From Dysgonomonas sp. 216 (GTDB lineage: Bacteria > Bacteroidota > Bacteroidia > Bacteroidales > Dysgonomonadaceae): 60,023 nucleotides of DNA. The notes below the pieces were generated by a model that saw only the letters and a program-made list of their open reading frames with translations, did no database searches and was not told the origin of the DNA. Shown here piece by piece: positions 35,277 to 48,462 of this stretch. Where the stretch lies: assembly GCF_010501065.1 (NCBI RefSeq), contig NZ_QVMM01000022.1, positions 1-60,023 on the forward strand, in the 5' to 3' direction. Each line of letters begins with the position of its first letter. Position 1 is the stretch's first letter. The translations under genes were made by a program, and so were the position numbers.

Positions 35277-35546
35277 ATGAACATTAAACCATTAGCAGAC
35301 AGAGTGCTTATTAAGCCAGCTGAGGCTGAAGAAAAAACAGTAGGTGGAATTATAATTCCCGATACAGCTAAAGAAAAGCCATTGAAAGGCGAAGTTATTG
35401 CAGTTGGTAACGGAACTAAAGATGAAGAAATGGTTGTTAAAGCCGGAGATAATGTTTTATATGGCAAATATGCCGGAACCGAGCTTGAATTGGATGGCAA
35501 AAAATACCTTATTATGCGTCAATCCGACCTTTTGGCAATTATCTAA
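35277..35546 (+). CDS. groES: Co-chaperonin GroES (Hsp10)
   Basis: The 89-residue subunit forms the heptameric lid of GroEL. It shows the family start [45 protein letters not shown], whose middle part is the mobile loop that contacts GroEL. The roof hairpin and the end [14 protein letters not shown] follow. groEL is 46 bp downstream on the same strand, the standard operon. Control appears to come from the sigma-54-type sequence at 35,202 instead of the housekeeping promoter type found elsewhere in the window. Confidence 0.98.
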   Translation: MNIKPLADRVLIKPAEAEEKTVGGIIIPDTAKEKPLKGEVIAVGNGTKDEEMVVKAGDNVLYGKYAGTELELDGKKYLIMRQSDLLAII

Positions 35547-35589
35547 TAAGAATCTTTATTCATTAAAAAGCAAAAAATAAAAATATTAA

Positions 35590-37227
<1,638 letters not shown>

Positions 37228-37274
37228 TAAAGCCAAACTCAAATAAAGGCTATTAATTAGCGCTTTCTAAATAA

Positions 37275-37316
37275 AAACAGTCCCGTATCTTAACTGATTG
37301 CGGGACTGTTTATTTC
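37275..37316 (+). terminator. Terminator of groES-groEL
   Basis: An 11-bp perfect stem AAACAGTCCCG / CGGGACTGTTT (37,275-37,285 and 37,301-37,311) running into TTTATTT. Confidence 0.85.
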
Positions 37317-37389
37317 AGTATACGACTAAACCAAATTTATTTAGTAAAACCACTTATCAACAAACAATAATTTATACAACTGCTTTTTA

Positions 37390-37397
37390 TATCTTTG
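37390..37397 (+). promoter_or_regulatory. -7 box of the UvrD/PcrA helicase gene
   Basis: TATCTTTG, 21 bp before the start codon. Confidence 0.45.
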
Positions 37398-37418
37398 TAG
37401 GCTATATAAAATCGGGAC

Positions 37419-39749
37419 ATGGACGAATTATTGAAACAACTAAACAAGTCGCAACAAGAGGCTGTAGAATATAACAACGGACCTTCGCTTGTTATAGCAG
37501 GAGCAGGATCGGGTAAAACCCGCGTGCTTACATATAAAATTGCATACCTGTTAAAAATGGGACTGCCTCCACAAAATATCTTGGCACTGACTTTCACAAA
37601 CAAAGCTGCACGCGAAATGAAATCGCGTATAGCCGAGCTTATGGGCGAAAAGATAGCCCGTCGCTTATGGATGGGAACCTTTCACTCCATATTTTCCCGA
37701 ATATTACGAACCGAAGCAGAAAAAATAGGTTTCAATTCGAATTTCACAATTGCCGATTCTGCCGATTCCCGAAACCTGATAAAAACTATCATCAAAGAAT
37801 TCCAACTTGATGATAAAATATATAAACCGGCTAAAATCCAATCACTTATTTCGAATTCGAAAAATGCTTTACTTTCGCCCGAAATGTACGCACAAAACCG
37901 CGAAATTCTGGAATATGACCGTAAAGCTAAAGTTCCGATGGTTAAGGATATATACAAGGAATACCGTAACCGTTTGAGAGCTGCAAACACGATGGATTTC
38001 GACGATCTCTTATTTTATACAAGCCGATTATTCCGCGATTATCCCGAAGTGTTATCCGATTATCAAAATCGCTTTCAGTTTATATTGGTAGATGAATATC
38101 AGGATACAAACTTTGCTCAGTACCTGATAGTTAAACAATTGGCGGAAGCGCATCACAGGGTTAGTGTTGTTGGCGACGATGCACAAAGTATTTATTCGTT
38201 CCGTGGCGCAAACATTGATAACATACTGAATTTTCAGAGTAACTATCCCGAAGCCCGTATTTTTAAACTGGAGCAAAATTATCGTTCTACACAGAACATA
38301 GTAAATGCGGCAAACAGCCTCATCAGCCAGAATAAAGAACAAATAAAGAAGAATATATATTCGGAGAAAGAAGAGGGTGAAAAAATTGAGCTAGCCAGTG
38401 CATTCTCCGATTTTGAAGAAGGAATTATTGTTACAAACAGGATACTGGAACTAAGGCATGCTAAAAGCGAACCTTATAAAGATTTTGTGATACTTTACCG
38501 CACTAATGCACAATCGCGTGTGTTTGAGGAATCGTTACGTAAAAAAAACATACCCTACCGCATATACGGCGGGCTTTCGTTCTATCAGCGCAAAGAGATC
38601 AAAGATGTTATAGCCTATTTCCGCCTTATAGTAAACCCTTTTGACGAAGAGGCCTTTAAAAGAATTATTAATTACCCCACAAGAGGGATTGGACAAACTA
38701 CTTTAAACAAAATAGTATCTGTTGCCCGATTGCATAATGTTAGTCTTTGGGAGATAATAAACAAACCTCTCGAATACAATTTGGAAGTAAATTCGGGAAC
38801 AGCAAAAAAACTGAGCGGATTCAGGGAAATGATAGACAGTTTTATAGAACAGCTATCAGTACTCAATGCTTACGAACTTGCTAGTTTAGTAGTAAAACAA
38901 ACAGGCATAGCACACGACGCATATCAGGACCAGACACCTGAAGGCATGAGTCGTCAGGAAAATCTGCAAGAGTTACTCGGAGGTATTCACGAATTTTGTG
39001 AAATGCGTCAGGAAGAAGGAATTGAAAATATAGGAATGATGGACTTCTTATCCGAAGTATCACTTCTCAGCGATCAGGACACGGATAAAGAAGCCGAAAA
39101 CGATAAAGTTACAATGATGACAATACACGCATCAAAAGGGCTGGAATTTAAGAATGTATTCATTGTCGGACTGGAAGAAGATTTATTTCCCTCGGCAATG
39201 GCTAAAGCCGAAATGCGTGGACTGGAAGAGGAGCGCCGCTTATTCTATGTGGCTATGACTCGTGCCGAAGAATTCTGTATGATTACATTTGCTAAAAGTC
39301 GGTTTAAAAACGGACAAACAATATCCTGCAATCCCAGTCGGTTTTTACGCGAGATTGATAAAAACTATTTAAAAGCAAACAACATTGTATTTGAGAATGG
39401 TTTTGGAGGATTCCAACCAAACCAACAAGGAGGATTTTGGGATACTGTGAGGCAAAATAGAGAGCAAAGAGAAGAACAATGCAAAAAAGAGCCTGTTCAG
39501 GCATCTACTCCTCAACCTACATACCCTCAGCCTCGTTTCGTTAATGTAAAAAATGCCACCCCTAAAGCTGTAAACAATAACACATCGGGATTATCAGCAG
39601 GAACAATAATAAAGCACGAACGTTTTGGTATAGGTACAATAAAGGCGATAGAAGGAGATGAAAACAACAGAAAGGCAACCGTCGAATTCGAAAATTCGGG
39701 AATAAAGCAATTGTTGCTAAAATTTGCCCGTTTCGAAGTTATAGAATAG
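37419..39749 (+). CDS. UvrD/PcrA-type superfamily 1 DNA helicase
   Basis: An SF1A 3'-5' helicase for nucleotide-excision and mismatch repair and for clearing RecA filaments or stalled replication. The 776-residue protein has the Q motif LNKSQQEAVEY, Walker A VIAGAGSGKTRVL (residues about 25-37), and motif Ia LALTFTNKAAREMKSRI. Motif II is LVDEYQDTN, motif III VGDDAQSIYSFRGA, motif IV LEQNYRST, motif V TIHASKGLEFKNVFIVGLEE and motif VI RLFYVAMTRA. The C-terminus carries the RNA-polymerase-binding Tudor domain (GTIIKHERFGIGTIKAIEGDE...), typical of PcrA/UvrD. No neighbour forms an obvious operon with it. Confidence 0.95.
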   Translation: MDELLKQLNKSQQEAVEYNNGPSLVIAGAGSGKTRVLTYKIAYLLKMGLPPQNILALTFTNKAAREMKSRIAELMGEKIARRLWMGTFHSIFSRILRTEAEKIGFNSNFTIADSADSRNLIKTIIKEFQLDDKIYKPAKIQSLISNSKNALLSPEMYAQNREILEYDRKAKVPMVKDIYKEYRNRLRAANTMDFDDLLFYTSRLFRDYPEVLSDYQNRFQFILVDEYQDTNFAQYLIVKQLAEAHHRVSVVGDDAQSIYSFRGANIDNILNFQSNYPEARIFKLEQNYRSTQNIVNAANSLISQNKEQIKKNIYSEKEEGEKIELASAFSDFEEGIIVTNRILELRHAKSEPYKDFVILYRTNAQSRVFEESLRKKNIPYRIYGGLSFYQRKEIKDVIAYFRLIVNPFDEEAFKRIINYPTRGIGQTTLNKIVSVARLHNVSLWEIINKPLEYNLEVNSGTAKKLSGFREMIDSFIEQLSVLNAYELASLVVKQTGIAHDAYQDQTPEGMSRQENLQELLGGIHEFCEMRQEEGIENIGMMDFLSEVSLLSDQDTDKEAENDKVTMMTIHASKGLEFKNVFIVGLEEDLFPSAMAKAEMRGLEEERRLFYVAMTRAEEFCMITFAKSRFKNGQTISCNPSRFLREIDKNYLKANNIVFENGFGGFQPNQQGGFWDTVRQNREQREEQCKKEPVQASTPQPTYPQPRFVNVKNATPKAVNNNTSGLSAGTIIKHERFGIGTIKAIEGDENNRKATVEFENSGIKQLLLKFARFEVIE

Positions 39750-39787
39750 TTTAAAGCATACATAAACATGTTATCCGCTAAAATGCT

Positions 39788-39795
39788 TATATTTG
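39788..39795 (+). promoter_or_regulatory. -7 box of the Yip1-family gene
   Basis: TATATTTG, 19 bp before ATG 39815. Confidence 0.4.
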
Positions 39796-39814
39796 TAGAT
39801 TGTGTTTACAGAGT

Positions 39815-40363
39815 ATGATACAAGGCGCTTTTAAGTCGGCTATTCAAGTGATGTTCTCTCCCACCGAAGCATGGGAAAATATTTTAGAGAACAAACATAA
39901 TATATATCGGGAATTTTTATTCCCAATATGGGGTGTCATATTGGTTTTATCGTTCATCGGAGGATGCTTTTTTACCTATAACGCCAGCTTTGAATTAGGA
40001 GTTAAAAACCTACTTGCCGAGGGGCTCATTCTTTTCGCCAGCTTCCATATATCTTCATTCTTTATGAATGAATATGCAGGAAAACTCACTGATGTAGGAA
40101 AAAACCTAAAAAAAACTCAGGTTTTTGTGGCCTATTCGTCGTCGGTCATATACCTTATAGAAATAGCAGTAGCTTTATTCGACGATCTTTTTTTTCTTTG
40201 GTTATTCGCATTTTATACCCCCTATATTGTCTACATAGGCGCCGGAATATATTATGGTATAATACCCGAACGAAGAACAAACTTTATGCTATTAGCTTCG
40301 GCATTCATATTAGGAATGCCACTCATACTTAAATCGGGCTTATCCATTATTATGAACATTTAA
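39815..40363 (+). CDS. Yip1-family membrane protein
   Basis: The 182-residue protein has five predicted membrane segments after a soluble start ([35 protein letters not shown], the Yip1-domain beginning, FSPTEAWE). Segments include [29 protein letters not shown] and [14 protein letters not shown]. Bacterial Yip1-domain proteins have no agreed function. ATG 39815 is preferred over an upstream in-frame start because a TATATTTG box ends 19 bp before it. smpB follows after 31 bp on the same strand. Confidence 0.8.
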   Translation: MIQGAFKSAIQVMFSPTEAWENILENKHNIYREFLFPIWGVILVLSFIGGCFFTYNASFELGVKNLLAEGLILFASFHISSFFMNEYAGKLTDVGKNLKKTQVFVAYSSSVIYLIEIAVALFDDLFFLWLFAFYTPYIVYIGAGIYYGIIPERRTNFMLLASAFILGMPLILKSGLSIIMNI

Positions 40364-40394
40364 TGGGTTAGCCATTTTAGACATAACAAACGAA

Positions 40395-40847
40395 ATGAAA
40401 CAAAGCGCAATAAACATAAAAAATAAAAGAGCAACCTTCGATTACGAATTGCTCGACACATATACAGCCGGCATTGTACTAACCGGAACCGAAATTAAGT
40501 CGATCCGTTTGGGAAAAGCCAGTTTGGTAGATACATTTTGTTATCTTGAGAAGGGAGAACTATGGGTGCGTAACATGCACATCGCCGAATATTTTTACGG
40601 TTCGTATAATAACCATGCCGCTCGTCGCGAACGAAAACTTCTTCTATCAAAGAAAGAGCTCAGAAAAATTGAACGTATGGTTAAAGAAACAGGAAACACT
40701 ATAGTTCCCGTAAGGCTTTTTCTTAACGAAAGAGGTTTAGCCAAATTAGTAATAGCTATAGCCCGAGGCAAAAAACAATACGATAAACGCCAATCCCTGA
40801 AAGAAAAAGACGACAAACGCATGATGGATAGGGTTATGAAGTTTTAG
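40395..40847 (+). CDS. smpB: SsrA-binding protein SmpB
   Basis: SmpB binds tmRNA and brings it to stalled ribosomes for trans-translation. The 150-residue protein has the beta-barrel core: [44 protein letters not shown], then [25 protein letters not shown], and [38 protein letters not shown] with the basic C-terminal tail that enters the mRNA channel. The ssrA gene is not in the window. A DUF6056 gene begins 2 bp after its stop. Confidence 0.97.
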   Translation: MKQSAINIKNKRATFDYELLDTYTAGIVLTGTEIKSIRLGKASLVDTFCYLEKGELWVRNMHIAEYFYGSYNNHAARRERKLLLSKKELRKIERMVKETGNTIVPVRLFLNERGLAKLVIAIARGKKQYDKRQSLKEKDDKRMMDRVMKF

Positions 40848-40849
40848 TA

Positions 40850-42253
40850 ATGAATAAAAACACAAATTTACCCGAAACAAAAAGCAGTATACAAAGTAAA
40901 ATATCCTTTGTGTTGGTATTGTTATTACTTTTTTGTTTGTCTTATGCGCTCAATCTTTTATATCCATTAATAGCTGACGATTGGGTCTACGCATTCACTT
41001 GGTCAGGAGGCTCAATAAACAGTTTCGCCGATATTATTGCGAGTCAATACCATCACTATTTCGAATGGGGAGGCCGTTCTGTGGCTCATACAATAGTGCA
41101 AAGCCTGCTTTGGTTTGGAAAAGGATGGTCAAATATCCTGAATACAATTATCTATACCTCGCTGATTATTGTTATTTATAAACTATCGGCCAAAGAAAAG
41201 AATGAACACAATATAACGTTGCTTCTTTTTATATTCTTATTCATGTGGTTTTTTCAGTCAGAGTATGGAGAAACAACCCTATGGGTAACAGGCAGTGGCA
41301 ACTATATGTGGAGTTGCTTTATCATCCTTCTCTTTTTAGTACCTTATTGCAATTATTACAGGAAAGGATGCAAGCTTAATAATAAATATTTGAATGCGTT
41401 ATTACCTTTTGCTGGACTAATTGCCGGATGGACTAACGAAAACATGTCCTTAGCTACACTTTTTTTTCTCTTCGTGTTATTTTTTTTGATAAAAGCCGAT
41501 AAAAGAAAAATACCGTTATGGGCTATATTGGGCTGTACAGGTTTTATAATAGGCATGGTGTTTTTGTTTGCTGCTCCCGGAAATTATGTAAGGTTAGAAG
41601 AGATAGGAGATTATGGTAAAGGTGGTTTTTTATATTTCTTATCAACATCCGCCCAAGTTCTGAAAAAATACTTGCGCTATGGTTTACTCCCATCAGTTAT
41701 TTTTTGCATTCTGCTCTCCTTTGTTTATAAAACCAACAAAAAAGAGGCTAAAAGCCTGCAAATAAAGCTAGCCCTGTTATTTTTCGCATCGGCGCAAATA
41801 GCCGTTATCGTAATGATTGGTTCTCCCAAGTTTCCTCCACGTGCATGGTTCGGTATTATTACTTTTATAATATTAGCCTCGGCAATGCTATATTCTAAAA
41901 TTAATTTTTCGAATATTTACCTGAAAAACACAAAAAGGGTCGCACTTATACTTGGGCTGTTATTCTTTGGAATAACTTATGTTATGAGCGTAAATGAACT
42001 CAAAAAAACACATGAACTGTTTCAAACATGGGAAACTTGTATTAACGAACAGAAAAACAAAGGGATTGAGGATGTTATTTTATACGGGAAATATGAACGA
42101 AAAAAAAATCCGTTGATAATTGTTCCCAAAATGAGAGATTTCCCCAGTGAAATAGATGACTGGCGTTGCGAATGCTACAGAAAATATAAAGGTGTAAAAT
42201 CTATAACAATAATAAAAGACTCGGCAGTAATATATAAAGGAAGTGAAGAATGA
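40850..42253 (+). CDS. DUF6056-like polytopic membrane protein
   Basis: The 467-residue protein has about 11 predicted membrane segments and resembles glycosyltransferase-like envelope proteins of the DUF6056 group. The first extracytoplasmic loop holds [24 protein letters not shown]...[14 protein letters not shown], with acidic D-D residues after the first helix as in GT-C enzymes. Further on are [15 protein letters not shown] and [11 protein letters not shown]. The C-terminus is soluble (about 80 residues). A sugar-transfer role is inferred from the fold pattern only. It is wedged between smpB (2 bp gap) and metH (4-bp overlap), so its translation is probably coupled to metH. Confidence 0.68.
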   Translation: MNKNTNLPETKSSIQSKISFVLVLLLLFCLSYALNLLYPLIADDWVYAFTWSGGSINSFADIIASQYHHYFEWGGRSVAHTIVQSLLWFGKGWSNILNTIIYTSLIIVIYKLSAKEKNEHNITLLLFIFLFMWFFQSEYGETTLWVTGSGNYMWSCFIILLFLVPYCNYYRKGCKLNNKYLNALLPFAGLIAGWTNENMSLATLFFLFVLFFLIKADKRKIPLWAILGCTGFIIGMVFLFAAPGNYVRLEEIGDYGKGGFLYFLSTSAQVLKKYLRYGLLPSVIFCILLSFVYKTNKKEAKSLQIKLALLFFASAQIAVIVMIGSPKFPPRAWFGIITFIILASAMLYSKINFSNIYLKNTKRVALILGLLFFGITYVMSVNELKKTHELFQTWETCINEQKNKGIEDVILYGKYERKKNPLIIVPKMRDFPSEIDDWRCECYRKYKGVKSITIIKDSAVIYKGSEE

Positions 42254-45200
42254 GTAAAATAAAAGATATACTAAAGGAAAGGATACTTATCCTCGACGGG
42301 GCTATGGGTACTATGATTCAGCGTTATAAACTGAAAGAAGAAGACTTCAGAAGCGACCGTTTTAAAGATTGGAATATATTGCTAAAGGGCAATAACGACT
42401 TATTATCGCTTACCCGTCCCGATGTTATAGAAGCGATACATCGCGAATATCTATCGGTCGGAGCCGATATAATAGAAACAAACACATTTAATGCCAACAC
42501 TATATCAATGGAAGATTATGGCATGAGTGCTTTTGTTAAAGAAATGAATATCGAATCGGCAAAATTGGCACGTAAAGCCGCAGACGATTTCACAACTCAA
42601 AACCCCGAAAAGCCCCGATTTGTAGCAGGATCAATCGGTCCTACAAACAAAACTGCATCCATGAGCCCAGAGGTTGAAAATCCCATATTCAGGGCTGTAA
42701 CATTCAACGATTTATATATTGCCTATAAGGAACAAACAGAAGCCTTAATAGACGGAGGGGTTGATTTGCTGCTTATCGAGACCATATTTGACACTCTAAA
42801 CGCCAAAGCGGCATTATTTGCAGCCGATGAAGTTCGTAAAGAACGAAACAAGGATATTCCGATTATGATATCCGTTACCTTAGCCGATAAAGGTGGACGC
42901 ACATTATCGGGGCAAACTATCGGGGCATTTTTAGCATCTATAAGCCATATAGATTACCTGTCAGTAGGCCTGAACTGTTCTTTCGGGGCATCCGATATGA
43001 AACAGTTTTTAAAAGAACTCGGACGTTTGGCTCCTTCGTTTGTTTCGGCATATCCAAATGCAGGATTGCCTAATCAGTTTGGGGAATACGACGAAACGCC
43101 TGAAAAAATGGCATCGCAAATACAAGAATATATCGACGAAGGTTTAGTTAATATTTTAGGAGGATGTTGCGGAACAACTCCTGCTCATATAGGAACATAC
43201 TTCAATCTGATAAAAGGTGCAAAACCCCACATACCAGCTAGTAAACCTCAATATATGTGGCTGTCGGGGCTCGAATTGCTAGAAGCTAAACCCGAAATCA
43301 ATTTTATAAACATAGGCGAGCGTTGTAACGTCGCAGGCTCACGTAAGTTTCTACGTCTGATAAAAGAAGAAAAATATGAAGAAGCCCTATCCATCGCTCA
43401 CCAGCAAGTAGAAGATGGCGCACAAATTATAGACGTGAATATGGACGATGGTTTACTTGATGGTGTAAAAGAAATGACTACGTTTCTGAACCTGATGGCC
43501 TCCGACCCCGATGTATCACGTGTGCCTGTAATGATCGATTCTTCGAAGTGGGAGGTTTTAGAAGCCGGGCTTAAATGTGTACAAGGTAAACCTGTAGTTA
43601 ACTCTATTTCGCTAAAAGGTGGAGAAGAAGAATTTATACGCCAAGCTCGCTTAATCCATCGTTACGGAGCTGCTGTTATAGTTATGGCTTTTGATGAAAC
43701 CGGACAAGCAGATACATTTGAACGCAGGATCGAGATATGCGAACGGGCTTATAAACTTCTTATCAACGATGGGTTCAATCCTCAGGATATAATATTCGAT
43801 CCCAACGTTTTGGCTATAGCAACAGGTATAGAAGAACACAGAAACTACGCTGTAGACTTTATTAACACCATAGAATGGATTAAGAAAAATCTGCCGCATG
43901 CAAAAATAAGCGGAGGTATCAGCAACTTATCATTCTCCTTCAGGGGGAATAACTATGTGCGCGAAGCTATGCATTCGGTATTCCTTTATTATGCTGTTCA
44001 AAAAGGCATGGATATGGGAATCGTAAATCCGGGCGAATCTGTTCTTTATGAAGATATCCCACTCGACTTAAGGAATTTGGTTGAAGATGTAATATTCAAT
44101 CGCAGGGAAGAAGCTACAGATGAACTTATTGAATATGCCGAAAAACTAAAGGATTCGCAAACCAACCAAAGCGAACAAAAAATTGAAGAATGGCGAAGCC
44201 TCTCGCTAACCGAACGACTCGAACATTCTTTAGTTAAAGGAATTACCGATTATCTTGAAGAAGACCTTGCGGAAGCTCTAAAGATATATCCAAAAGCTGT
44301 TGATATAATAGATAAGCCGTTGATGGCGGGGATGAATAAAGTAGGAGAACTATTTGGCGCCGGCAAAATGTTTTTACCTCAAGTTGTAAAAACAGCCCGA
44401 ACAATGAAACGCGCCGTTGCCATATTACAACCAACAATAGAAGCCGAAAAAGTATCGGGGAGCAATAAAGCAGGAAAGCTTGTTATTGCTACCGTTAAAG
44501 GCGATGTACATGATATAGGTAAAAATATTGTAGCTATAATTCTGGCTTGTAACAATTACGAGGTTATTGACCTTGGCGTAATGGTTCCGCCCGAAACAAT
44601 CATTGAAAGTGTAAAAAAACATCAACCCGATATACTTTGTTTGAGCGGACTTATAACCCCTTCGTTAGAAGAAATGTCTATTGTTGCCCGCGAAATGGAG
44701 AAAGCCGGATTTGTTATTCCTATAATGATTGGAGGTGCCACCACGTCAAAACTTCATACTGCAATAAAAATCGACCCGAACTATAACAGTGGTGCAGTAG
44801 TTTATGTAAAAGATGCATCACAAGCTCCGTCTACCGTATCGAAACTCATTAATAAACTTACCCGCGCAGAATATATTGAGGAAATAAAAAGCGAGTATGC
44901 TGGACTCCGTAAATCTCAGAAGAATAAAAAAATAGAGTTATTATCTTTAGATGAGGCCAAATCCAAAGCCCTAAAAATAGACTGGAATGAATTTCAAACA
45001 CCTGTACCAAATGTTTTAGGGCGTACAGTTTTACCTTATATTCCCGTAGAAGATATTATCCCTTATATCGATTGGAAATTCTTCTTCCACTCGTGGAATC
45101 TGTCAGCGCGTTATGCCAGCATACATTTTGTTGACAGTTGTACAAATTGTCGTGCATCGTGGCTCAGTTCTTTTCCTGAAGGCGAAAGGGAAAAAGCATC

Positions 45201-45936
45201 GGAAGCAATGAAATTGTACAAAGATGCGCAGGCATTACTTGGGCATCTGGCACATATTAAGGCCGAATATATAAAAGCTGTTTTTGGTATTTACGAAGCT
45301 TATTCCGAAGATGAGAACATATACCTCAACGGAATAAAATTCCCGATGCTCCGCCAACAAAAGAAAAACGAAAAAGACGAATATCTCTCGTTGTGCGACT
45401 TTGTTGCTCCAAAAGAAAAAGATGTTAAAGATTTCGTTGCAGGATTTACCGTCACAGCAGGAGCAGGAGCTGATTTTTTGATGAAGAAATATGAAGATGC
45501 AGGCGACGAATATCAGGCACTACTGTTGAAATCGGTTTTAGATCGTTTGGCTGAAGCTGCAACAGAATATCTGCACGAAAAAATCCGTAAAGAATACTGG
45601 GGATTTTCTTCTGACGAGAATCTCGACATTCAAGAAATGTTTTCCCTAAAATATCGGGGAATACGTCCCGCAGTGGGTTATCCCTCTATTCCCGATCAAT
45701 CTATAAACTTCTTGTTGAATAAAGACTTACTTCAATCGGAAGAAATAGGTGTTAATCTTACCGAAAACGGAGTAATGCTCCCTAACGCATCGGTTAGTGG
45801 TTTCATTATGGCAAATCCTCAATCGAAATATTTCGCCATTGGGCAAATATCGGAAGAACAAGCCAACGATTATATTAAGAAAAGAGGAGAAAAAGAGATT
45901 GATGTAAGAAAATTTCTTGCTGCAAACTTGATATAA
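42250..45936 (+). CDS. metH: Cobalamin-dependent methionine synthase
   Basis: MetH moves a methyl group from methyl-tetrahydrofolate through cobalamin to homocysteine. All modules are present in 1228 residues. The homocysteine/zinc domain runs to about 330 ([13 protein letters not shown], first Cys in VGLNCSFGA near 241, [11 protein letters not shown] near 303-306). The pterin domain spans about 345-640 ([14 protein letters not shown]). The cap and B12 domains span about 650-880, with the cobalt-ligand motif GDVHDIGKN near 750. The AdoMet reactivation domain follows, with [13 protein letters not shown] near 1150. Growth on this route requires B12 uptake or synthesis. Its first 4 bp overlap DUF6056 and a terminator follows. 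Confidence 0.97.
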   Translation: MSKIKDILKERILILDGAMGTMIQRYKLKEEDFRSDRFKDWNILLKGNNDLLSLTRPDVIEAIHREYLSVGADIIETNTFNANTISMEDYGMSAFVKEMNIESAKLARKAADDFTTQNPEKPRFVAGSIGPTNKTASMSPEVENPIFRAVTFNDLYIAYKEQTEALIDGGVDLLLIETIFDTLNAKAALFAADEVRKERNKDIPIMISVTLADKGGRTLSGQTIGAFLASISHIDYLSVGLNCSFGASDMKQFLKELGRLAPSFVSAYPNAGLPNQFGEYDETPEKMASQIQEYIDEGLVNILGGCCGTTPAHIGTYFNLIKGAKPHIPASKPQYMWLSGLELLEAKPEINFINIGERCNVAGSRKFLRLIKEEKYEEALSIAHQQVEDGAQIIDVNMDDGLLDGVKEMTTFLNLMASDPDVSRVPVMIDSSKWEVLEAGLKCVQGKPVVNSISLKGGEEEFIRQARLIHRYGAAVIVMAFDETGQADTFERRIEICERAYKLLINDGFNPQDIIFDPNVLAIATGIEEHRNYAVDFINTIEWIKKNLPHAKISGGISNLSFSFRGNNYVREAMHSVFLYYAVQKGMDMGIVNPGESVLYEDIPLDLRNLVEDVIFNRREEATDELIEYAEKLKDSQTNQSEQKIEEWRSLSLTERLEHSLVKGITDYLEEDLAEALKIYPKAVDIIDKPLMAGMNKVGELFGAGKMFLPQVVKTARTMKRAVAILQPTIEAEKVSGSNKAGKLVIATVKGDVHDIGKNIVAIILACNNYEVIDLGVMVPPETIIESVKKHQPDILCLSGLITPSLEEMSIVAREMEKAGFVIPIMIGGATTSKLHTAIKIDPNYNSGAVVYVKDASQAPSTVSKLINKLTRAEYIEEIKSEYAGLRKSQKNKKIELLSLDEAKSKALKIDWNEFQTPVPNVLGRTVLPYIPVEDIIPYIDWKFFFHSWNLSARYASIHFVDSCTNCRASWLSSFPEGEREKASEAMKLYKDAQALLGHLAHIKAEYIKAVFGIYEAYSEDENIYLNGIKFPMLRQQKKNEKDEYLSLCDFVAPKEKDVKDFVAGFTVTAGAGADFLMKKYEDAGDEYQALLLKSVLDRLAEAATEYLHEKIRKEYWGFSSDENLDIQEMFSLKYRGIRPAVGYPSIPDQSINFLLNKDLLQSEEIGVNLTENGVMLPNASVSGFIMANPQSKYFAIGQISEEQANDYIKKRGEKEIDVRKFLAANLI

Positions 45937-45956
45937 TATATTATAATCCTTCGGAT

Positions 45957-46012
45957 AAAGCAGAATCTTTAGCTACCTGAATGAACTTTAAGATTCTGCT
46001 TTGTGTTTTATA
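45957..46012 (+). terminator. Terminator of metH
   Basis: A 13-bp perfect inverted repeat AAAGCAGAATCTT / AAGATTCTGCTTT (45,957-45,969 and 45,990-46,002), followed by TGTGTTTTAT. Confidence 0.8.
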
Positions 46013-46043
46013 AACAAGCACCTCGTTTCTTTACTATAAACAT

Positions 46044-47129
46044 ATGGTCATGCAAAAGAAAACCACACACAAATCATACGTTCGGCAAGGGAATACACAT
46101 TTACTTCAAAACCTATCATACCAAGGCAGTTACAATGTAGCAACCGAAGTAGAAATGATAAAATTTAATGAAAAAGAAATTTTAAAAAAAGCTATATCCG
46201 AAGAAGAACGCCTTATAGATCAAATAAAAGACGGATATGTTTATTGGTTTAAAATTACAGGATTTTCTGATGTTGACAGAATAAATCGTATTTGCAATAA
46301 ATTTGGAATACAGCGATTCGACATCAAAGATCTATTTTCGAACTTACAGGTAACTAAAATTGTAACTTACAAAACTGTTACATTTATTATGATGTCGGGG
46401 TGTTTCATCGACGAGAACGATTGTGTTGTTGTTGAACAAATAGCCTTCATTTTAGGAAAGAACTATGTTATAAGCTTTCAAGAAACCAGCTCGCCTATAT
46501 TCGACGGAATTATTACTGCACTCAATAATCCAACTTTACAAATAAGAAATAAAGGAGCCGATCACCTACTCTATTTCCTCCTTAACTGTGTTCATTCGGG
46601 ATATAACGACATTATCGGAAAAACATCAGAAAAGTTAGATTATATGGAAGATAAGCTTATAAATCAGGACGACAAAGAAGACAACAACTATGTTATGCGT
46701 TTTTTACGTAAGCGACGTTCCGATTACTCAATCATCCGTCGCTCAGTTATGCCTCTCAGAGAAGAATATAAAAATTTACTTCACAATTCGAATAACCTTA
46801 TTCTGGATGAAAATATTATCTATTTCGACGATTTTGACGACCGCCTGCGAACCACACTCGAAGAGCTTGAAATTATACACGAAACATTAGCATCCCTTAT
46901 GGACCTATACTTCAATAATAACAACCAACGGATGAACGAAATAATAAAACGCTTAACCATTGTTTCTACTATATTCATCCCTCTAACATTTATGGTTGGT
47001 GTTTGGGGTATGAATTTCAAATATATGCCCGAACTCGACTGGGAATATGGTTATTATGTTTCGTGGATAACTTTGGTTATAATAGCATTAATAGCAATTC
47101 TGTTTCTAAAGCGAAAAGGCTGGTTCTAA
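46044..47129 (+). CDS. corA: CorA-type divalent metal (Mg2+/Co2+) transporter
   Basis: The 361-residue protein has a long cytoplasmic alpha/beta domain, the stalk helix and two C-terminal membrane segments. The first ends in the GMN signature (FIPLTFMVGVWGMNFKYMPELDWEYGYYVSW) that forms the pore mouth, and the second is TLVIIALIAILFLKRKGWF. It is a pentameric channel-like importer of Mg2+ and possibly Co2+ or Ni2+. Sitting next to the B12-dependent metH is suggestive for cobalt but not evidence. An internal Met two codons in is an equally good start. Confidence 0.92.
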   Translation: MVMQKKTTHKSYVRQGNTHLLQNLSYQGSYNVATEVEMIKFNEKEILKKAISEEERLIDQIKDGYVYWFKITGFSDVDRINRICNKFGIQRFDIKDLFSNLQVTKIVTYKTVTFIMMSGCFIDENDCVVVEQIAFILGKNYVISFQETSSPIFDGIITALNNPTLQIRNKGADHLLYFLLNCVHSGYNDIIGKTSEKLDYMEDKLINQDDKEDNNYVMRFLRKRRSDYSIIRRSVMPLREEYKNLLHNSNNLILDENIIYFDDFDDRLRTTLEELEIIHETLASLMDLYFNNNNQRMNEIIKRLTIVSTIFIPLTFMVGVWGMNFKYMPELDWEYGYYVSWITLVIIALIAILFLKRKGWF

Positions 47130-47178
47130 ATATATCCAGAATAAGAGTAAACGAACCGAAATTCTACTAGGACAGGTT

Positions 47179-48441
47179 TCAGTCTACAACCTTATAACCT
47201 TTCCATCCATAGTAGGCACAGAAAATAAAACAGATGAGCGGAATTATATAAGCTACATAATAAACAGTAGGATATGAATCCATAAGATGCCCTGTTAGCG
47301 GAGGCAACACAACGTTACCGACAATAGCCATAACCAAAAAAGCCGAACCGCTTTTAGTTTTACCACCCAAACCTTCGAGTGCCAACGAAAACTGTGTTGG
47401 ATACATAATTGACATAAAGAACGATACTCCTAACATGGCATACAAACCAATCATTCCGCCGAAAGCCATAATCACTCCGCACAATGCAATATTAACGATG
47501 GCATAAACAACTAACATATTTTGTGGTCTGAATTTAACCATCAACATCGTACCTATCCAGCGTCCCAATAAGAAAGCCAACATATAGAACCCGAAATAGG
47601 TAGTAGCTGTGCTTTCAGATAGCCCTACGTACTTACAACAATAAATAAGGAACATGGCATTGATGGCCGTCTGCCCCCCGTTGTAAAAAAATTGAGCAAT
47701 AACACCCCAGCGTAAGTGTGAACGCTTTAACACGCCGAAGTCGATAAGTTTTTCCCCTTTTACATTTCCTTCTTCATGCTCTCCCTCTTTTATTTTTGGT
47801 AAATGTGAGAAAACAAAAACCAAAGCTATAATAATCAAGATGGCAGCAAGTATCAGATAAGGCAATTTCATTGCATCTGTTTCAAATTGCACAAAACCTT
47901 CCCATCCGCCCGGATAATCGGCAGGAATTGTTTCGCGAGTATAATCGCTACCACTCAGTACCAACTTGCTGAGAAACATCGCTGCAATAAACGCGCCTAA
48001 TCCGTTGAAAGATTGAGCAAGGTTTAAGCGACGAGGTGCAGTCTCCGGATCACCTAATACTGTAACATACGGATTTGCAGCCGTTTCGAGAAAACACATA
48101 CCGGTAGCAATAATGAAGAAAATACCCAGATATGCCCAATATTGTTGTATGATAGCTGCCGGAAAAAACAATAGTCCTCCTGCCGCTGCAATTAACAAGC
48201 CGACTATAATCCCGGCTTTGTAACTGTACCGTTTCATAAACATAGCTATCGGGATAGGGAAAATAAAGTATGCCATCCAATAAGATGCTTCGGTAAGTGA
48301 AGCTTCAAAGGCCGATAATTCGAATGTTTTCATCAACTGCCTAATCATTGTTGGCAATAGATTACTACTGATAGCCCAAATAAAAAATAAGCTAAATATA
48401 AGGGCTAAAGCAACAGTGTATTTATTTTTGTTATTATTCAT
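47179..48441 (-). CDS. fucP: FucP-type sugar:H+ symporter (MFS)
   Basis: The 420-residue, 12-segment transporter of the FHS family has the signature LFFIWAISSNLLPTMIRQLMKTFELSAFEASLTEASYWMAYFIFPIPIAMFMKRYSYKAGIIVGLLIAAAG. It later shows the conserved AANPYVTVLGDPETAPRRLNLAQSFNGLGAF. FucP members take up L-fucose; close relatives take glucose or galactose. The neighbouring fucosidase and 6-deoxysugar enzymes favour L-fucose here. It lies 21 bp after the amidohydrolase gene and is the last gene of the leftward cluster starting at 53,425. Confidence 0.88.
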   Translation of the reverse strand: MNNNKNKYTVALALIFSLFFIWAISSNLLPTMIRQLMKTFELSAFEASLTEASYWMAYFIFPIPIAMFMKRYSYKAGIIVGLLIAAAGGLLFFPAAIIQQYWAYLGIFFIIATGMCFLETAANPYVTVLGDPETAPRRLNLAQSFNGLGAFIAAMFLSKLVLSGSDYTRETIPADYPGGWEGFVQFETDAMKLPYLILAAILIIIALVFVFSHLPKIKEGEHEEGNVKGEKLIDFGVLKRSHLRWGVIAQFFYNGGQTAINAMFLIYCCKYVGLSESTATTYFGFYMLAFLLGRWIGTMLMVKFRPQNMLVVYAIVNIALCGVIMAFGGMIGLYAMLGVSFFMSIMYPTQFSLALEGLGGKTKSGSAFLVMAIVGNVVLPPLTGHLMDSYPTVYYVAYIIPLICFIFCAYYGWKGYKVVD

Positions 48442-48462
48442 GATATGAAATTTTCTCTCGGT

